The translations under genes and the position numbers were made by a program. This document shows, one piece after another, positions 8,408 through 17,155 of a stretch of 34,206 nucleotides of DNA (the first letter of the stretch is position 1; every line of letters starts with the position of its first letter). Source of the stretch: Halonatronomonas sp051745425 (GTDB lineage Bacteria; Bacillota; Halanaerobiia; Halanaerobiales; Halarsenatibacteraceae); assembly GCA_051745425.1 (NCBI GenBank), contig JBNJEB010000006.1, positions 1-34,206 of the forward strand. Reading direction: 5' to 3'. Below the pieces are notes generated by a model that worked only from the letters and a program-made list of their open reading frames with translations, was not told the origin of the DNA and made no database searches.

Positions 8408-8713
8408 TTATTGATTCTTTACTGACTCTTTGAAAGTTTTACCTGCTCTAAAAGTAGGTACTTTTCTTGCAGGAATTTTAATAGTTTCTTCAGGGTTTTG
8501 TGGATTTCTTCCCTGACGGGCTTTACGGTCTTTAACTTCAAAGCTTCCAAAACCAATAATCTGTACATTATCTCTAGTATCCTGACTTTTTTCTGCCTCT
8601 TCAGTTAAATAATCCATAATTGAATCAAAGGTTGTATTAACTATCTCATTACAATCCTTTTTTGTATGACCAGTCTTTTCTGCAACCAAATCGATTAATT
8701 CAGTCTTAGTCAT
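8408..8713 (-). CDS. hup: HU family DNA-binding protein
   Basis: Nucleoid-associated protein that bends DNA as a dimer. MTKTELIDLVAEKTG, the core IIGFGSFEV, the beta-arm RKARQGRNPQNPEE with its DNA-intercalating RNP motif, and KVPTFRAGKTFKESV are all diagnostic. At 101 residues it is about ten longer than standard HU: a charged stretch EEAEKSQDTRDN replaces the short turn between the second helix and the beta-sheet. AGGAGGTGAG precedes the ATG. It is a single-gene unit after gpsA, with a sigma-H-like promoter motif upstream at 8753-8779. Confidence 0.95.
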   Translation of the reverse strand: MTKTELIDLVAEKTGHTKKDCNEIVNTTFDSIMDYLTEEAEKSQDTRDNVQIIGFGSFEVKDRKARQGRNPQNPEETIKIPARKVPTFRAGKTFKESVKNQ

Positions 8714-8752
8714 TATCTCACCTCCTCAAAAAATTATTTCTTACTTACTCTT

Positions 8753-8779
8753 ATTCTTGATATATCATAAAACTCCTGC
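8753..8779 (-). promoter_or_regulatory. Sigma-H-like promoter motif upstream of hup
   Basis: On the minus strand GCAGGAGTT is followed after 14 bases by GAAT, 40 bases before the hup ATG. This is the layout I recall for the B. subtilis spoVG sigma-H promoter. The same motif with the same spacing lies before ispH-rpsA and pta. No good TTGACA-type -35 element was seen here. Confidence 0.5.
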
Positions 8780-8824
8780 TTAAAAACAGAAAAATTTAAT
8801 TTAAATTGTTGAAATTTTAATAAA

Positions 8825-9826
8825 TTAGCTAATTTCAGTCTTAATTTCTCTATTCATTAAGTCATCAACAGCCTGCAAAGGATCTTTTTCTTCAAATAAA
8901 ACTTCATAAATTTCTTCAGTTATTGGCATTTCAGTCTTAACTTTTCCACCATTTTTAGCTAAAATAACTGATCTTGTTGTTTTAATACCTTCAACAACCT
9001 GACCTACCTCTAGTTCAGCTTCATCAACTGATAATCCCTGCCCAATTTTATATCCAAAACTTCTATTTCTGCTGTGTTTGCTGGTACAGGTAACTACCAG
9101 ATCTCCCAGTCCAGATAAACCAGAAAAAGTAGCTTTATTTGCACCTAATTCAACACCAAATCGACTGATTTCTGCCAAACCTCTAGTTATCAAAGCAGCA
9201 ATTGAATTATCTCCATAATCAAGACCATCAATAATTCCAGCAGCTAGAGCAATAATATTTTTGATTGCACCACCTAGTTCTACTCCTATAATATCAGGAT
9301 TAGTATATGTCCTAAATCTTATATTGCTCATTACTTTTTGGACTGCTTTAGCAGATTCCATATCTTTAGAAGCAACAACTGCTGCTGATGGTTTATCTAA
9401 AATTACTTCTTCAGAATGAGTCGGACCTGATAAAACTGCAATCTTATTTGTTAATTCCTCAGATATCATTTCGCTATTTGTTAAAAAGCTATCTTCATCT
9501 ATTCCTTTTGCTGTCGAAACAACTATTGCATCTTTACTTATATATTTTTTTAACTTTTTAGATACTTCTCTGGTTGCAGAGGTCGGAACTGAAATAAAAA
9601 CAATATCCCGATTAGATACAGCTTCCTTAAGATCATTAGTGGGAATAATAAGATCAGACAATTTATAATCAGGGAAATAATCTTTATTCCTACCTGTCTT
9701 TATCATTTCTTTTACCTGTTCTGCTCTCTTTGCATATAAATATACATTAAAATTATTTTTTGTTAAGTTTTCAGCAATAGCAGTACCCCAGCTACCTCCA
9801 CCAATTACTGCAATCTTTTTATTCAT
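8825..9826 (-). CDS. gpsA: NAD(P)-dependent glycerol-3-phosphate dehydrogenase
   Basis: Reduces dihydroxyacetone phosphate to sn-glycerol-3-phosphate, the backbone of membrane phospholipids; cytosolic. The 333 residues fit the family. The Rossmann motif VIGGGSWGTAIAENL is at the N-terminus. VSTAKGID, LSGPTHSEEV and GGAIKNIIALAAGI (with the conserved catalytic Lys) follow, then the C-terminal TRGLAEISRFGVELGA and GLGDLVVTCTSKHSRN signature. AGAGGTG precedes the ATG. It lies 13 bases after plsY, whose enzyme uses its product, in a der-plsY-gpsA arrangement common in Clostridia and Bacilli. Confidence 0.97.
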   Translation of the reverse strand: MNKKIAVIGGGSWGTAIAENLTKNNFNVYLYAKRAEQVKEMIKTGRNKDYFPDYKLSDLIIPTNDLKEAVSNRDIVFISVPTSATREVSKKLKKYISKDAIVVSTAKGIDEDSFLTNSEMISEELTNKIAVLSGPTHSEEVILDKPSAAVVASKDMESAKAVQKVMSNIRFRTYTNPDIIGVELGGAIKNIIALAAGIIDGLDYGDNSIAALITRGLAEISRFGVELGANKATFSGLSGLGDLVVTCTSKHSRNRSFGYKIGQGLSVDEAELEVGQVVEGIKTTRSVILAKNGGKVKTEMPITEEIYEVLFEEKDPLQAVDDLMNREIKTEIS

Positions 9827-9839
9827 TATAACACCTCTA

Positions 9840-10448
9840 TTAATTTTTATTGTTAGAACCTAAATTTATTGGTTTTTCTTCTCCATTTATTAACCTCTTT
9901 ATATTTTCTCTATGGGTATATAATACAAACAAAAACAATAAAAATGCCATTAATGTTTGAATGCCAGATCCTGTTATAATCCAGATCGAAATAGGTAAAG
10001 ATCCAATTCCAATAATGGAAGCCAGAGATACTATTTTAATAGTAAAAGCAATGCTTAACCAGATTATAGCTAAAATTAAAAAACTTATGAAATTCAAACC
10101 TAAAATAACACCAAAAGTTGTAGCAACACCTTTGCCACCATCGAATTTTAAAAATATAGACCAATCATGACCAATAATAGCAAAAAAACCAATAATAAAG
10201 ATTAAATACTCTGGACTATCATATAAAATATTCCGACCTAGCATTACCGGTAAAAATCCTTTAAAGATATCTATAAGAGCTACTACTGCTCCCATCTTAA
10301 AACCTAATTTTCTGGCAACATTTGTAGCACCAACATTACCGCTACCATAATCTCTAATATCAACTTTTAAAATGGCTCGAGTAAATAAATAACCAGTTGG
10401 TATTGAGCCAATTAGATAAGCAAGTACTATCAGTATAAAAAATCCCAT
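9840..10448 (-). CDS. plsY: Acyl-phosphate:glycerol-3-phosphate acyltransferase
   Basis: Integral membrane enzyme that moves the acyl group from acyl-phosphate (made by PlsX) to glycerol-3-phosphate, giving lysophosphatidate. About 202 residues with five or so hydrophobic segments. The conserved loops are present: GSIPTGYLFTR, GSGNVGATNVARKLG and FDGGKGVATTFGV, the last two being active-site motifs. GGAGTG seven bases upstream supports the ATG at 10448 over a TTG one codon earlier. It is flanked by der and gpsA, and its substrate makers plsX and gpsA are in the same window. Confidence 0.96.
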   Translation of the reverse strand: MGFFILIVLAYLIGSIPTGYLFTRAILKVDIRDYGSGNVGATNVARKLGFKMGAVVALIDIFKGFLPVMLGRNILYDSPEYLIFIIGFFAIIGHDWSIFLKFDGGKGVATTFGVILGLNFISFLILAIIWLSIAFTIKIVSLASIIGIGSLPISIWIITGSGIQTLMAFLLFLFVLYTHRENIKRLINGEEKPINLGSNNKN

Positions 10449-10462
10449 CAAATCACTCCATC

Positions 10463-11782
10463 TTAATTTCTTTTTCTAAACTTAATATCAAGTGAAGTAC
10501 CAATAAAACCAAAGTTTTCTCTTAAACTATTATCAAGATATCTTTGATATGCAAAATGAACTAAATCAGGATCATTAACAAAAACAATAAATGTTGGTGG
10601 TCTCACAGCAGTTTGAGTAGCATAATAAATTTTCAATCTTTTACCTTTATATGCTGGTGGTTGTCTTAGTTCAACTGCTTCTTGAATTACTTCATTTAAC
10701 AACCCGGTCTTAACTCTCATTGAAGCCTGGTCAAATACATATTCCATCAAATTCAGAACTTCTTCAACTCTTTGTCCGGTTTTAGCAGAAATAAAAGAAA
10801 CAGGAGCATAATTTAAAAATTTAAGTTGATAATAAATTTCATCTCGATATTCCTGACTTGTATAGGTATCTTTTTCAATCATATCCCACTTATTAACTGC
10901 TAAAACAACAGGTTTACCAGCATCATGTACATAACCTACTATTTTTTTATCCTGGTCAGTCACACCCTCATTTGCATCAATCATCATTAAAACTACATCT
11001 GCTCTTTCAATTGCATTAATAGCCCTTAAATTACTGTAATATTCAACTGACCAATCAACTTTAGATTTCCTTCTTAAACCTGCTGTATCAATCAGATTAA
11101 ATTTCCTATCTTTAAACTCAAATATAGTATCAATTGCATCCCTTGTAGTCCCAGGTTTAGAACTAACTAAAACTCTTTCACTTCCTATTAGATAATTAAC
11201 TAATGAAGATTTACCGACATTAGGCTTACCAACAATTGCTATATCCAAAATATCCTCTTCATCTTTTTCTTTCTCAATCTCTTCAGGTAATTTTTCAATT
11301 ATTATTTCATAAAGATCTCCAATATTTTTACCATGTTCTGCTGAAACAGGCAAAACATCTTCAAAACCAAGTGAAAAGAATTCCCAGGGTTCTTCTCCTT
11401 TTATAAACTGATCAACCTTATTAACTACAACAATAACCTCTTTTTTAGATCTCCTCAGTAATTCAGCAATTTCCTGATCCTGTGGAGTCATACCGGTTCG
11501 ATCGTCAACAACAAATAAAATCAAATCCGATTCAGATATCGCCTGTTTGGCTTGAAATAAAACTTTAGATTTAATCCCTGTATCTGAACCTGGCTCAATC
11601 CCTCCAGTATCAACTACAACAAATTCTCTTCCCTGCCAGGAACTATTTCCATATATTCTATCTCTAGTCAGATTTGGTGTTCCTTCAACAATTGCCTGTC
11701 TTCTACCAATAAATCTATTAAATAATGTGGATTTACCAACATTTGCTCTACCTACTATCGCAACAATCGGTCGTCCCATCAT
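10463..11782 (-). CDS. der: GTPase Der (EngA), ribosome assembly
   Basis: Double-domain GTPase needed for 50S ribosomal subunit assembly. The first G domain has GRANVGKST, DTGG and NKVD; the second has GKPNVGKSS, DTAGL and NKWD. A KH-like C-terminal domain follows (RQPPAYKGKRLKIYYATQ, PPTFIVFVNDP). The 439 residues are normal. GGAGGTGATCT precedes the tandem ATG ATG start. The gene begins inside the 3' end of the DUF512 gene, overlapping it by 35 bases, so the two are probably translationally coupled. Confidence 0.97.
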   Translation of the reverse strand: MMGRPIVAIVGRANVGKSTLFNRFIGRRQAIVEGTPNLTRDRIYGNSSWQGREFVVVDTGGIEPGSDTGIKSKVLFQAKQAISESDLILFVVDDRTGMTPQDQEIAELLRRSKKEVIVVVNKVDQFIKGEEPWEFFSLGFEDVLPVSAEHGKNIGDLYEIIIEKLPEEIEKEKDEEDILDIAIVGKPNVGKSSLVNYLIGSERVLVSSKPGTTRDAIDTIFEFKDRKFNLIDTAGLRRKSKVDWSVEYYSNLRAINAIERADVVLMMIDANEGVTDQDKKIVGYVHDAGKPVVLAVNKWDMIEKDTYTSQEYRDEIYYQLKFLNYAPVSFISAKTGQRVEEVLNLMEYVFDQASMRVKTGLLNEVIQEAVELRQPPAYKGKRLKIYYATQTAVRPPTFIVFVNDPDLVHFAYQRYLDNSLRENFGFIGTSLDIKFRKRN

Positions 11783-13070
11783 AGATCACCTCCAAAATTT
11801 CTTTTAAATCTTTAGCCCTATATATTTTATCATAATCTAAAGATTTTTTTAAATCATCTATATTATAATCATCTAAAGTTAAACCATCATTGTTAAAAAT
11901 AATATCTGGTAATATTAAAATCCCATTATTATTTTTTTCTGACAAACCATAGATTATATCTTCAGCAGCCAGTAAACCAGTGACTGTAACTCCGCCACCT
12001 AAATATTGGCTTTTAATTACTTCTATATTGATATTATTAGACAAATCACTAATTTCTTCCCAAAAATTTTCTAGAGCCAACCAGCCTAATTCTGAAGTAA
12101 TTATTGTAAAATTTTCTTTTTTTGATATCTCTTTGTTAAAATAATTTTCTTTAATATCTTTATAATTATCAAGTTCTAATCTGGTCATGCCAATACCATT
12201 TTCTAATTGTGGAAACTCATTATAATGATAACGATCAGGTATCTTTTCATCTGCTATTAGATAAAACTCATCAGATAAATAAATATAATTATGCCCCTGA
12301 TTATTTAACAATTTATTCTGCCATCTACTTACAATCTCAATTACCTTTATAGCAGCTTCTTTATCATAAGAGCTTAAATCAGGTAAGTTATCTCTATGAC
12401 CAGTTAACCCAACTGGAACTATACCTATAGATTCTACAGCTTCACCAAGATCAGTTAAATCTTCTAAACTTTTCTCTAAATGACTACCATCATTAATACC
12501 TGGTATTAAAACTAACTGTAAGTGAAAATGAATACCTGCTTTTGATAATTCTTGTAAATCACTTATAATCCTACCTGCCCTCGGATTACACATTAATTTT
12601 TTTCTCAATTCAGGTTCTGTTGCATGTACAGAAATATATAACGGAGATAATTTTTCTTGCTTTATTCTTTCAAACTCCAACTCGCTTAAGTTAGTTAAGG
12701 TTATAAAACTGCCCTGTAAAAATGAAAATCGATAATCATCATCTTTTTTGACCAGAGTTTCTCTACTTCCAGAAGGCTGTTGATCAACAAAACAAAATAT
12801 ACATTTGTTTTTACAGTTTTTCAAACCATCAAACACTATATCCGAAAAACCTATACCTGAATCTTCATTTATTAATTCTATTTTAACATTTTTAATCTTA
12901 TTATCTTTTGAATCTTTATATTTAATATTTAATTCTTCATTAAGAGATAAAAATAAATAATCAATATAATCTCTTAATTTTTCATTATTTATACTAATTA
13001 TATCATCACCAGATTTCAAACCAGCCTTATCTGCTGGTGAATCTGGTCTAATATATGCAATTTCAGCCAT
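11748..13070 (-). CDS. DUF512 protein: PDZ-like domain plus radical-SAM-like Fe-S core
   Basis: Conserved protein of the DUF512 family, function not known. Residues 1-60 form a PDZ-like domain (IRPDSPADKAGLKSGDDIISIN). Then DGLKNCKNKCIFCFVDQQP holds Cys86, Cys90 and Cys93 in the CX3CX2C pattern that binds a radical-SAM cluster, followed by FSFLQGSFITLTNLSE, ISVHATEPELRKKLM and LQLVLIPGINDG, as in radical-SAM barrels. The C-terminal half, with VTGLLAAEDI, is the DUF512 domain. It is often found next to der in Firmicutes, as here, where it overlaps der by 35 bases. GGAGGTTAG precedes the ATG. A link to ribosome or RNA maturation would be inference from context only. Confidence 0.88.
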   Translation of the reverse strand: MAEIAYIRPDSPADKAGLKSGDDIISINNEKLRDYIDYLFLSLNEELNIKYKDSKDNKIKNVKIELINEDSGIGFSDIVFDGLKNCKNKCIFCFVDQQPSGSRETLVKKDDDYRFSFLQGSFITLTNLSELEFERIKQEKLSPLYISVHATEPELRKKLMCNPRAGRIISDLQELSKAGIHFHLQLVLIPGINDGSHLEKSLEDLTDLGEAVESIGIVPVGLTGHRDNLPDLSSYDKEAAIKVIEIVSRWQNKLLNNQGHNYIYLSDEFYLIADEKIPDRYHYNEFPQLENGIGMTRLELDNYKDIKENYFNKEISKKENFTIITSELGWLALENFWEEISDLSNNINIEVIKSQYLGGGVTVTGLLAAEDIIYGLSEKNNNGILILPDIIFNNDGLTLDDYNIDDLKKSLDYDKIYRAKDLKEILEVIYDGTTDCCDSR

Positions 13071-13090
13071 AATCTAACCTCCATGAACTG

Positions 13091-13119
13091 ATAATACCAT
13101 ATATAATAAACTGAAGCAA
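13091..13119 (-). promoter_or_regulatory. Promoter of the DUF512-der-plsY-gpsA unit
   Basis: On the minus strand TTGCTT (13119-13114), 17 bases, then TATTAT (13096-13091). It lies between the ispH-rpsA terminator and the DUF512 ATG, 21 bases before the start codon. Confidence 0.5.
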
Positions 13120-13130
13120 CAATTAATAAA

Positions 13131-13164
13131 AAATAAAAGGATCTGTCCTAATTAAGACAGATCC
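13131..13164 (-). terminator. Intrinsic terminator of the ispH-rpsA operon
   Basis: GGATCTGTC and GACAGATCC form a perfect 9-bp stem around an 8-base loop, followed on the minus strand by TTTTATTTTTT. It starts 35 bases after the ispH-rpsA stop and closes the long fatty-acid/translation gene run. Confidence 0.9.
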
Positions 13165-13198
13165 CTTTCATATTACTTTTAAATTAACTTTTAATTAA

Positions 13199-15424
13199 TT
13201 ACTCATCATCATCCATTAATGATTTTAGATCTCCTAGTCTCTCGCCAATTGTAGCTCCAGATGGCATATCTTCTTCAGACTCTTCAGACTGACTATCAGA
13301 AGAGCTGTTTTCTTTATTGCTGCTGGAACTTGATGAAGAAGTTCTTTTTTCTTTTTCTTCAGGTTCTTCAAGTTCTTTAATACTTAAACCAACTCGCTTC
13401 TGTTCAGGATCAATATTAATAATCTTTGCTTCTCTTTCTTCATCAACAGAAACCACTTCATCAGCAGTTTTAACATGACGATGTGAAAGTTGTGAAATAT
13501 GAATTAAACCTTCAATTCCTTCTTCAACTTCCATAAAAGCACCAAAATCAACAATTTTAGTTACTTTTCCTTCAATTACTTCACCTTCATAATGTTTACG
13601 GGCAAACTCTTCCCATGGATCAGGAAGTAACTGTTTATACCCTAGAGAAATTCTCTCATTTTCTCTATCTACTTCTAATACTTTAACTTTAACCTCCTGG
13701 CCTTCTTCTAATACTGAAGATGGATGGTCTATTCTACCCCAGGACATTTCAGATATATGAAGTAGACCTTCTATTCCGCCGATATCTACAAAAGCTCCAA
13801 AATCAACAAGTTTAGTTACCCTGCCTGTAATTTCTTCACCTTTTTCTAGTTTTTCAAGAGTCTCTTCTTTTTCCTCTGCTCTCTCTTCTTCCATAACTTT
13901 CTTAGCTGATAAAACAACATTATTGTTGTTTCTATCAACTTCAATAACTTTTAATCTTAGTGTCTCACCAACAAAGTCTGATAAATCTTCAACATAACCA
14001 ATTGAAACATGTGAAGCAGGAATAAAGCCTCTTAAACCAACATCAGCGACAAGACCACCTTTAACTTCTTTTTTAACTTCTGCTTCAATTATTTCATCAT
14101 TTTCATGAATTTTTTCAATTTCATCCCAGGCTACTTCCTGGTCAGCTCTCTTCTTAGAAAGAATCATGTTACCCTCATCATCTTCAAGAGTTAAGATAAC
14201 TACTTTAATTTCTTCATCTAAAGAAACTTCATCATGAGGATCAGAAACATCACTATTGCTCAATTCCCTGAGAGGAATAAAACCATCAGTTTTATAATTA
14301 ACATCAACATAAACACCCTGATCATTTATTTCAACTACAGTGCCTTCTACTGTCTGACCTTTTTCAAGGTTGGCTATATCATTATCGCTGTATTGAAAAA
14401 CTTCTTCTTCAGTTTCTTCAGTTTCTTCAACCTCATCAGCATCATCAGTTTCAACAGCTTTAGCCTCTTCAGTTTCTGGCTCTTCAGTTTCTGATTCTTC
14501 TTTTGTTTCAATCACCTCATCATTCTCTTCTTGAGTTTCTAGTTCTTCCATCTCTTCCTGTTCTTTTTCTTCAATTTCTAAGTCCTTTTTTTCTTCACTC
14601 ATTGCCTGAATGACCTCCTTTATTAACCAATCTGGGGTCGATGCCCCGGCTGTAATACCTATTCTTTTTATATTTTCCAGCCAACTCCATTCAATATCAT
14701 TAGCAGTTTCTATATGATATGTTGGAGTTCCTGTATTTGAACAAATTTCTGCTAATCTATTTGTATTGGCGCTATTAAATCCACCAATTACAAACATTAT
14801 TTCAACATCATCAGCCAGATTTTCTGCCCCTGACTGTCTTACTTGAGTTGTATTACAAATAGTATTGTAAATCTTTAATTCTTTAACTCTTCCCAACAAT
14901 AAACCAATTAGCTTTTTAAAAGATGCAGGTGATTTAGTAGTCTGGGCCACTATACCAACCCTGCTTTGCAGATCAATTTCATCAAGATCGCTTTTATCTT
15001 CAATAATTAATGCTTTATGATCAGTAGCTCCTAGAATACCTTTTACTTCAGGATGATTCTGATCCCCATAAATAAGAGTCTGGTAACCTTCTTCCATTAA
15101 AAGTTGAGCATTCTTTTGTGCCTTTTTAACATAAGGGCAGGTAGCATCTATGATTGTCAAGCCTTTATTTTCAGCCTCTTCAATCGTTTTGGGCTCAACT
15201 CCATGGGAGCGAATAATTATTACGCCAGTATCAATTTCACTCAGATCCTCCACAGATCTAATTCCAAGTTCTTCTAATTTTTCGACAACCTGTGGATTAT
15301 GAATAATCGGTCCCAGAGTGTAGACCTTGATATCACTTTCATCTTGAACTGCTTCCATAGCCATATCTATAGCTCTTTTAACACCAAAGCAAAACCCGGC
15401 TTCTTCAGCAGTCGTTATCTCCAG
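13199..15424 (-). CDS. ispH-rpsA: IspH-ribosomal protein S1 fusion
   Basis: Fusion of the last enzyme of the MEP isoprenoid pathway (4Fe-4S HMBPP reductase, making IPP and DMAPP) to an S1-type RNA-binding protein; such fusions are known in Clostridia. The IspH part shows AGFCFGVKRAID, DATCPYVKKAQ and NTICNTTQ, with cluster cysteines at 12, 96 and 190 if the start is CTG at 15424; E. coli IspH has Cys12 and Cys96. An acidic linker of about 70 residues follows. Four S1 domains lie near 355-427, 442-509, 528-597 and 614-685, and a Ser-rich acidic tail ends the protein. The only standard start, GTG at 15433, lies inside GGGGGTG, the likely ribosome binding site, so CTG nine bases on is preferred; it gives the family-like (M)EITTAEEAGFC. 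Last gene before a strong terminator. Confidence 0.93.
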   Translation of the reverse strand: MEITTAEEAGFCFGVKRAIDMAMEAVQDESDIKVYTLGPIIHNPQVVEKLEELGIRSVEDLSEIDTGVIIIRSHGVEPKTIEEAENKGLTIIDATCPYVKKAQKNAQLLMEEGYQTLIYGDQNHPEVKGILGATDHKALIIEDKSDLDEIDLQSRVGIVAQTTKSPASFKKLIGLLLGRVKELKIYNTICNTTQVRQSGAENLADDVEIMFVIGGFNSANTNRLAEICSNTGTPTYHIETANDIEWSWLENIKRIGITAGASTPDWLIKEVIQAMSEEKKDLEIEEKEQEEMEELETQEENDEVIETKEESETEEPETEEAKAVETDDADEVEETEETEEEVFQYSDNDIANLEKGQTVEGTVVEINDQGVYVDVNYKTDGFIPLRELSNSDVSDPHDEVSLDEEIKVVILTLEDDEGNMILSKKRADQEVAWDEIEKIHENDEIIEAEVKKEVKGGLVADVGLRGFIPASHVSIGYVEDLSDFVGETLRLKVIEVDRNNNNVVLSAKKVMEEERAEEKEETLEKLEKGEEITGRVTKLVDFGAFVDIGGIEGLLHISEMSWGRIDHPSSVLEEGQEVKVKVLEVDRENERISLGYKQLLPDPWEEFARKHYEGEVIEGKVTKIVDFGAFMEVEEGIEGLIHISQLSHRHVKTADEVVSVDEEREAKIINIDPEQKRVGLSIKELEEPEEKEKRTSSSSSSSNKENSSSDSQSEESEEDMPSGATIGERLGDLKSLMDDDE

Positions 15425-15467
15425 AACCTTCACCCCCTTTCAAATCTCAACCATGCCCTTTTATACT

Positions 15468-15494
15468 TTTCTCTATTAATTCTATAATTCCTGC
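15468..15494 (-). promoter_or_regulatory. Sigma-H-like promoter motif upstream of ispH-rpsA
   Basis: On the minus strand GCAGGAATT is followed after 14 bases by GAAA, 43 bases before the CTG start. It matches the hup and pta motifs in register, with GAAA for GAAT. It would give ispH-rpsA a second, internal promoter. Confidence 0.4.
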
Positions 15495-15517
15495 ATAAAA
15501 CAGAATTTTTTCTAATT

Positions 15518-16105
15518 TTATTCATCTAAAAGAGAAATAATTTCGGTCATAACTTGATTTGCAACTTCTTCTCTTTCCTCTTTTTTTAGCTTTTTACCAT
15601 AATATTCTTCTAAAACTAAAGGCTCGCCTATTATAACTTCTGGTCTACCCTTTCTCTTGATATTTTTTATAGCAATCGGTAAAATTGGAGACTTTGCCAT
15701 TATTGCTATCATTACTGACCCAGAATGAGGTTTACCTGGAGAACCTTCTGGATAGCGGGTGCCTTCTGGAAAAATACCTAAAACTCCATTATTTCTTAAA
15801 ATTTTGATAGCTTTCCGGAAAGCTCTACTATCACCAGTTCCCCTTTTTAAAGGAAATGCTCCTAGCTTTTTCAAAAAAGCCCCAATAACTCTATTCTTAA
15901 ATAACTCTGCTTTTGCCATATAATGAATTTTTCTGGGCATAATCGCACCAATCAATGGTGGGTCCAGAAAAGAAATATGATTTGACATAACAACTAATGG
16001 CCCTGATTCAGGAATATTTTCCATTCCTTTAATATCAACTCTCATTATAAATCTGGCATAAAGCTTAAATATTCCTCTAGTAGCCTTATAAATTAAGTCA
16101 GCCAA
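15518..16105 (-). CDS. plsC: 1-acyl-sn-glycerol-3-phosphate acyltransferase
   Basis: Acylates lysophosphatidate to phosphatidate at the membrane, the step after PlsY. The catalytic motif NHISFLDPPLIG (HX4D) and the glycerol-phosphate-binding FPEGTRYPEG are clear, and PLKRGTGDSRAFRKAI is also typical. It has about 195 residues. I prefer the TTG at 16105, giving (M)ADLIYKATRG, because AAGGTGG lies 8-9 bases upstream. The GTG at 16117 has no site before it and would overlap cmk. The TTG sits one base after the cmk stop codon, suggesting coupling in the cmk-plsC-ispH-rpsA order common in Clostridia. Confidence 0.93.
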   Translation of the reverse strand: MADLIYKATRGIFKLYARFIMRVDIKGMENIPESGPLVVMSNHISFLDPPLIGAIMPRKIHYMAKAELFKNRVIGAFLKKLGAFPLKRGTGDSRAFRKAIKILRNNGVLGIFPEGTRYPEGSPGKPHSGSVMIAIMAKSPILPIAIKNIKRKGRPEVIIGEPLVLEEYYGKKLKKEEREEVANQVMTEIISLLDE

Positions 16106-16106
16106 A

Positions 16107-16778
16107 TTAATCGCCACCTTTCAGCAGAGATATAATTTTGTCAGCCACTTCTTCAGGACCTAAATCATCAGAAATTATCTTATATGAGTCTTCAGCCTCT
16201 TTTAATGGAGAATGTTCTCTATTGGAATCTTTTTCATCTCTCATTTTAATTTTTTCTTTAACTTCAGCTATATCTATATCAATTTCTTTCTCCACTAAAT
16301 CATAATACCTTCTTTTAGCTCTTTCTTCAAGTGTTGCAGTTAAAAAAATTTTTAAATCTGCATCAGGTAGTACTCTAGTCCCTATATCTCGACCATCCAT
16401 AACAACACTATTATTGCCTGCCAATTCTCTTTGTTTGTGAAGCATAACCTCCCTAACTTCAGGAATCGAAGCAACCTTAGAAACATTATTATCAACTTCA
16501 ACTGAACGAATTTCTTCAGTTAAGTTCCTTGAATTCACAAAAACAAGAACATTACCATCTTTATCTGGAGTTGAAAAATCTATAGAAATATTATCAGCTA
16601 TCTGAATAATAGATTCTTCATCTTCTATATGAATTTCTCTTTCCAGAACAAGATAAGTTACAGCCCTGTACATAGCACCAGTATCAATATATTTAAAATT
16701 TAATTTTGTAGCAATAATTTTTGCTACAGTCGACTTGCCAGCCCCTGAAGGACCATCAATTGCTATAGTCTCTGCCAT
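16107..16778 (-). CDS. cmk: Cytidylate kinase
   Basis: Phosphorylates CMP and dCMP to the diphosphates with ATP; cytosolic. AIDGPSGAGKSTVAK is the P-loop with the Cmk-specific preceding Asp. YIDTGAMYRAVTYL, VVMDGRDIGTRVLPDAD and FLTATLEERAKRRY are family signatures, and RDEKDSNREHSPLKEAED is the substrate-binding segment. The ATG at 16778 (MAETIAIDG, 223 residues) is preferred to one three codons upstream because AAGGATG lies six bases before it. It follows aroH by 20 bases. Confidence 0.96.
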   Translation of the reverse strand: MAETIAIDGPSGAGKSTVAKIIATKLNFKYIDTGAMYRAVTYLVLEREIHIEDEESIIQIADNISIDFSTPDKDGNVLVFVNSRNLTEEIRSVEVDNNVSKVASIPEVREVMLHKQRELAGNNSVVMDGRDIGTRVLPDADLKIFLTATLEERAKRRYYDLVEKEIDIDIAEVKEKIKMRDEKDSNREHSPLKEAEDSYKIISDDLGPEEVADKIISLLKGGD

Positions 16779-16798
16779 ATATTTCATCCTTCCAAAAA

Positions 16799-17152
16799 CT
16801 AATCTACTAAATCAGGCCTTAAATTGGCAGCATCATTTAAATAAACATGCTTAACATCCCTGCTATTTGGCCTTTCTAAATAAATCAAAATTCTTATTGT
16901 ATTATTCAAACTTCCTTCAATTTCAGGCTCCATAGAACTAAATAATGGAATCTTATCATAACCTAAATCTCTAAAAGCTTTTGCTGGATAATAACTTCTA
17001 ATATCAGCTGTAGTGGAAAAAGTTATACTTATTATTTCAGATTTATCTATTTCATTGTTCGACCAGATTGCTTTAACTAATTCTTTAATAGCCTCTCTGA
17101 TTGACTCTGGATTATCCTTAACTATTGTAGTAGCTCCTCTAATAGCAAGCAT
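16799..17152 (-). CDS. aroH: Chorismate mutase, AroH type
   Basis: Monofunctional AroH-class chorismate mutase, turning chorismate to prephenate for Phe and Tyr synthesis. The 117 residues fit the family. MLAIRGATTIVKDNPESI (with the active-site Arg near position 5-7), ITFSTTADIRSYYPAKAFRD, an ME segment at SSMEPEIEGSL, and the C-terminal VYLNDAANLRPDL are characteristic. It starts three bases after the rnc stop codon with GGTGG seven bases upstream. It is the only aromatic-pathway gene in the run. Confidence 0.93.
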   Translation of the reverse strand: MLAIRGATTIVKDNPESIREAIKELVKAIWSNNEIDKSEIISITFSTTADIRSYYPAKAFRDLGYDKIPLFSSMEPEIEGSLNNTIRILIYLERPNSRDVKHVYLNDAANLRPDLVD

Positions 17153-17155
17153 AAA

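Noticed and set aside
14234..14494. Plus-strand Phe/Ser-rich open frame
   Set aside because: Antisense shadow of the acidic linker of ispH-rpsA; low-complexity composition follows from GAA/GAG codons.
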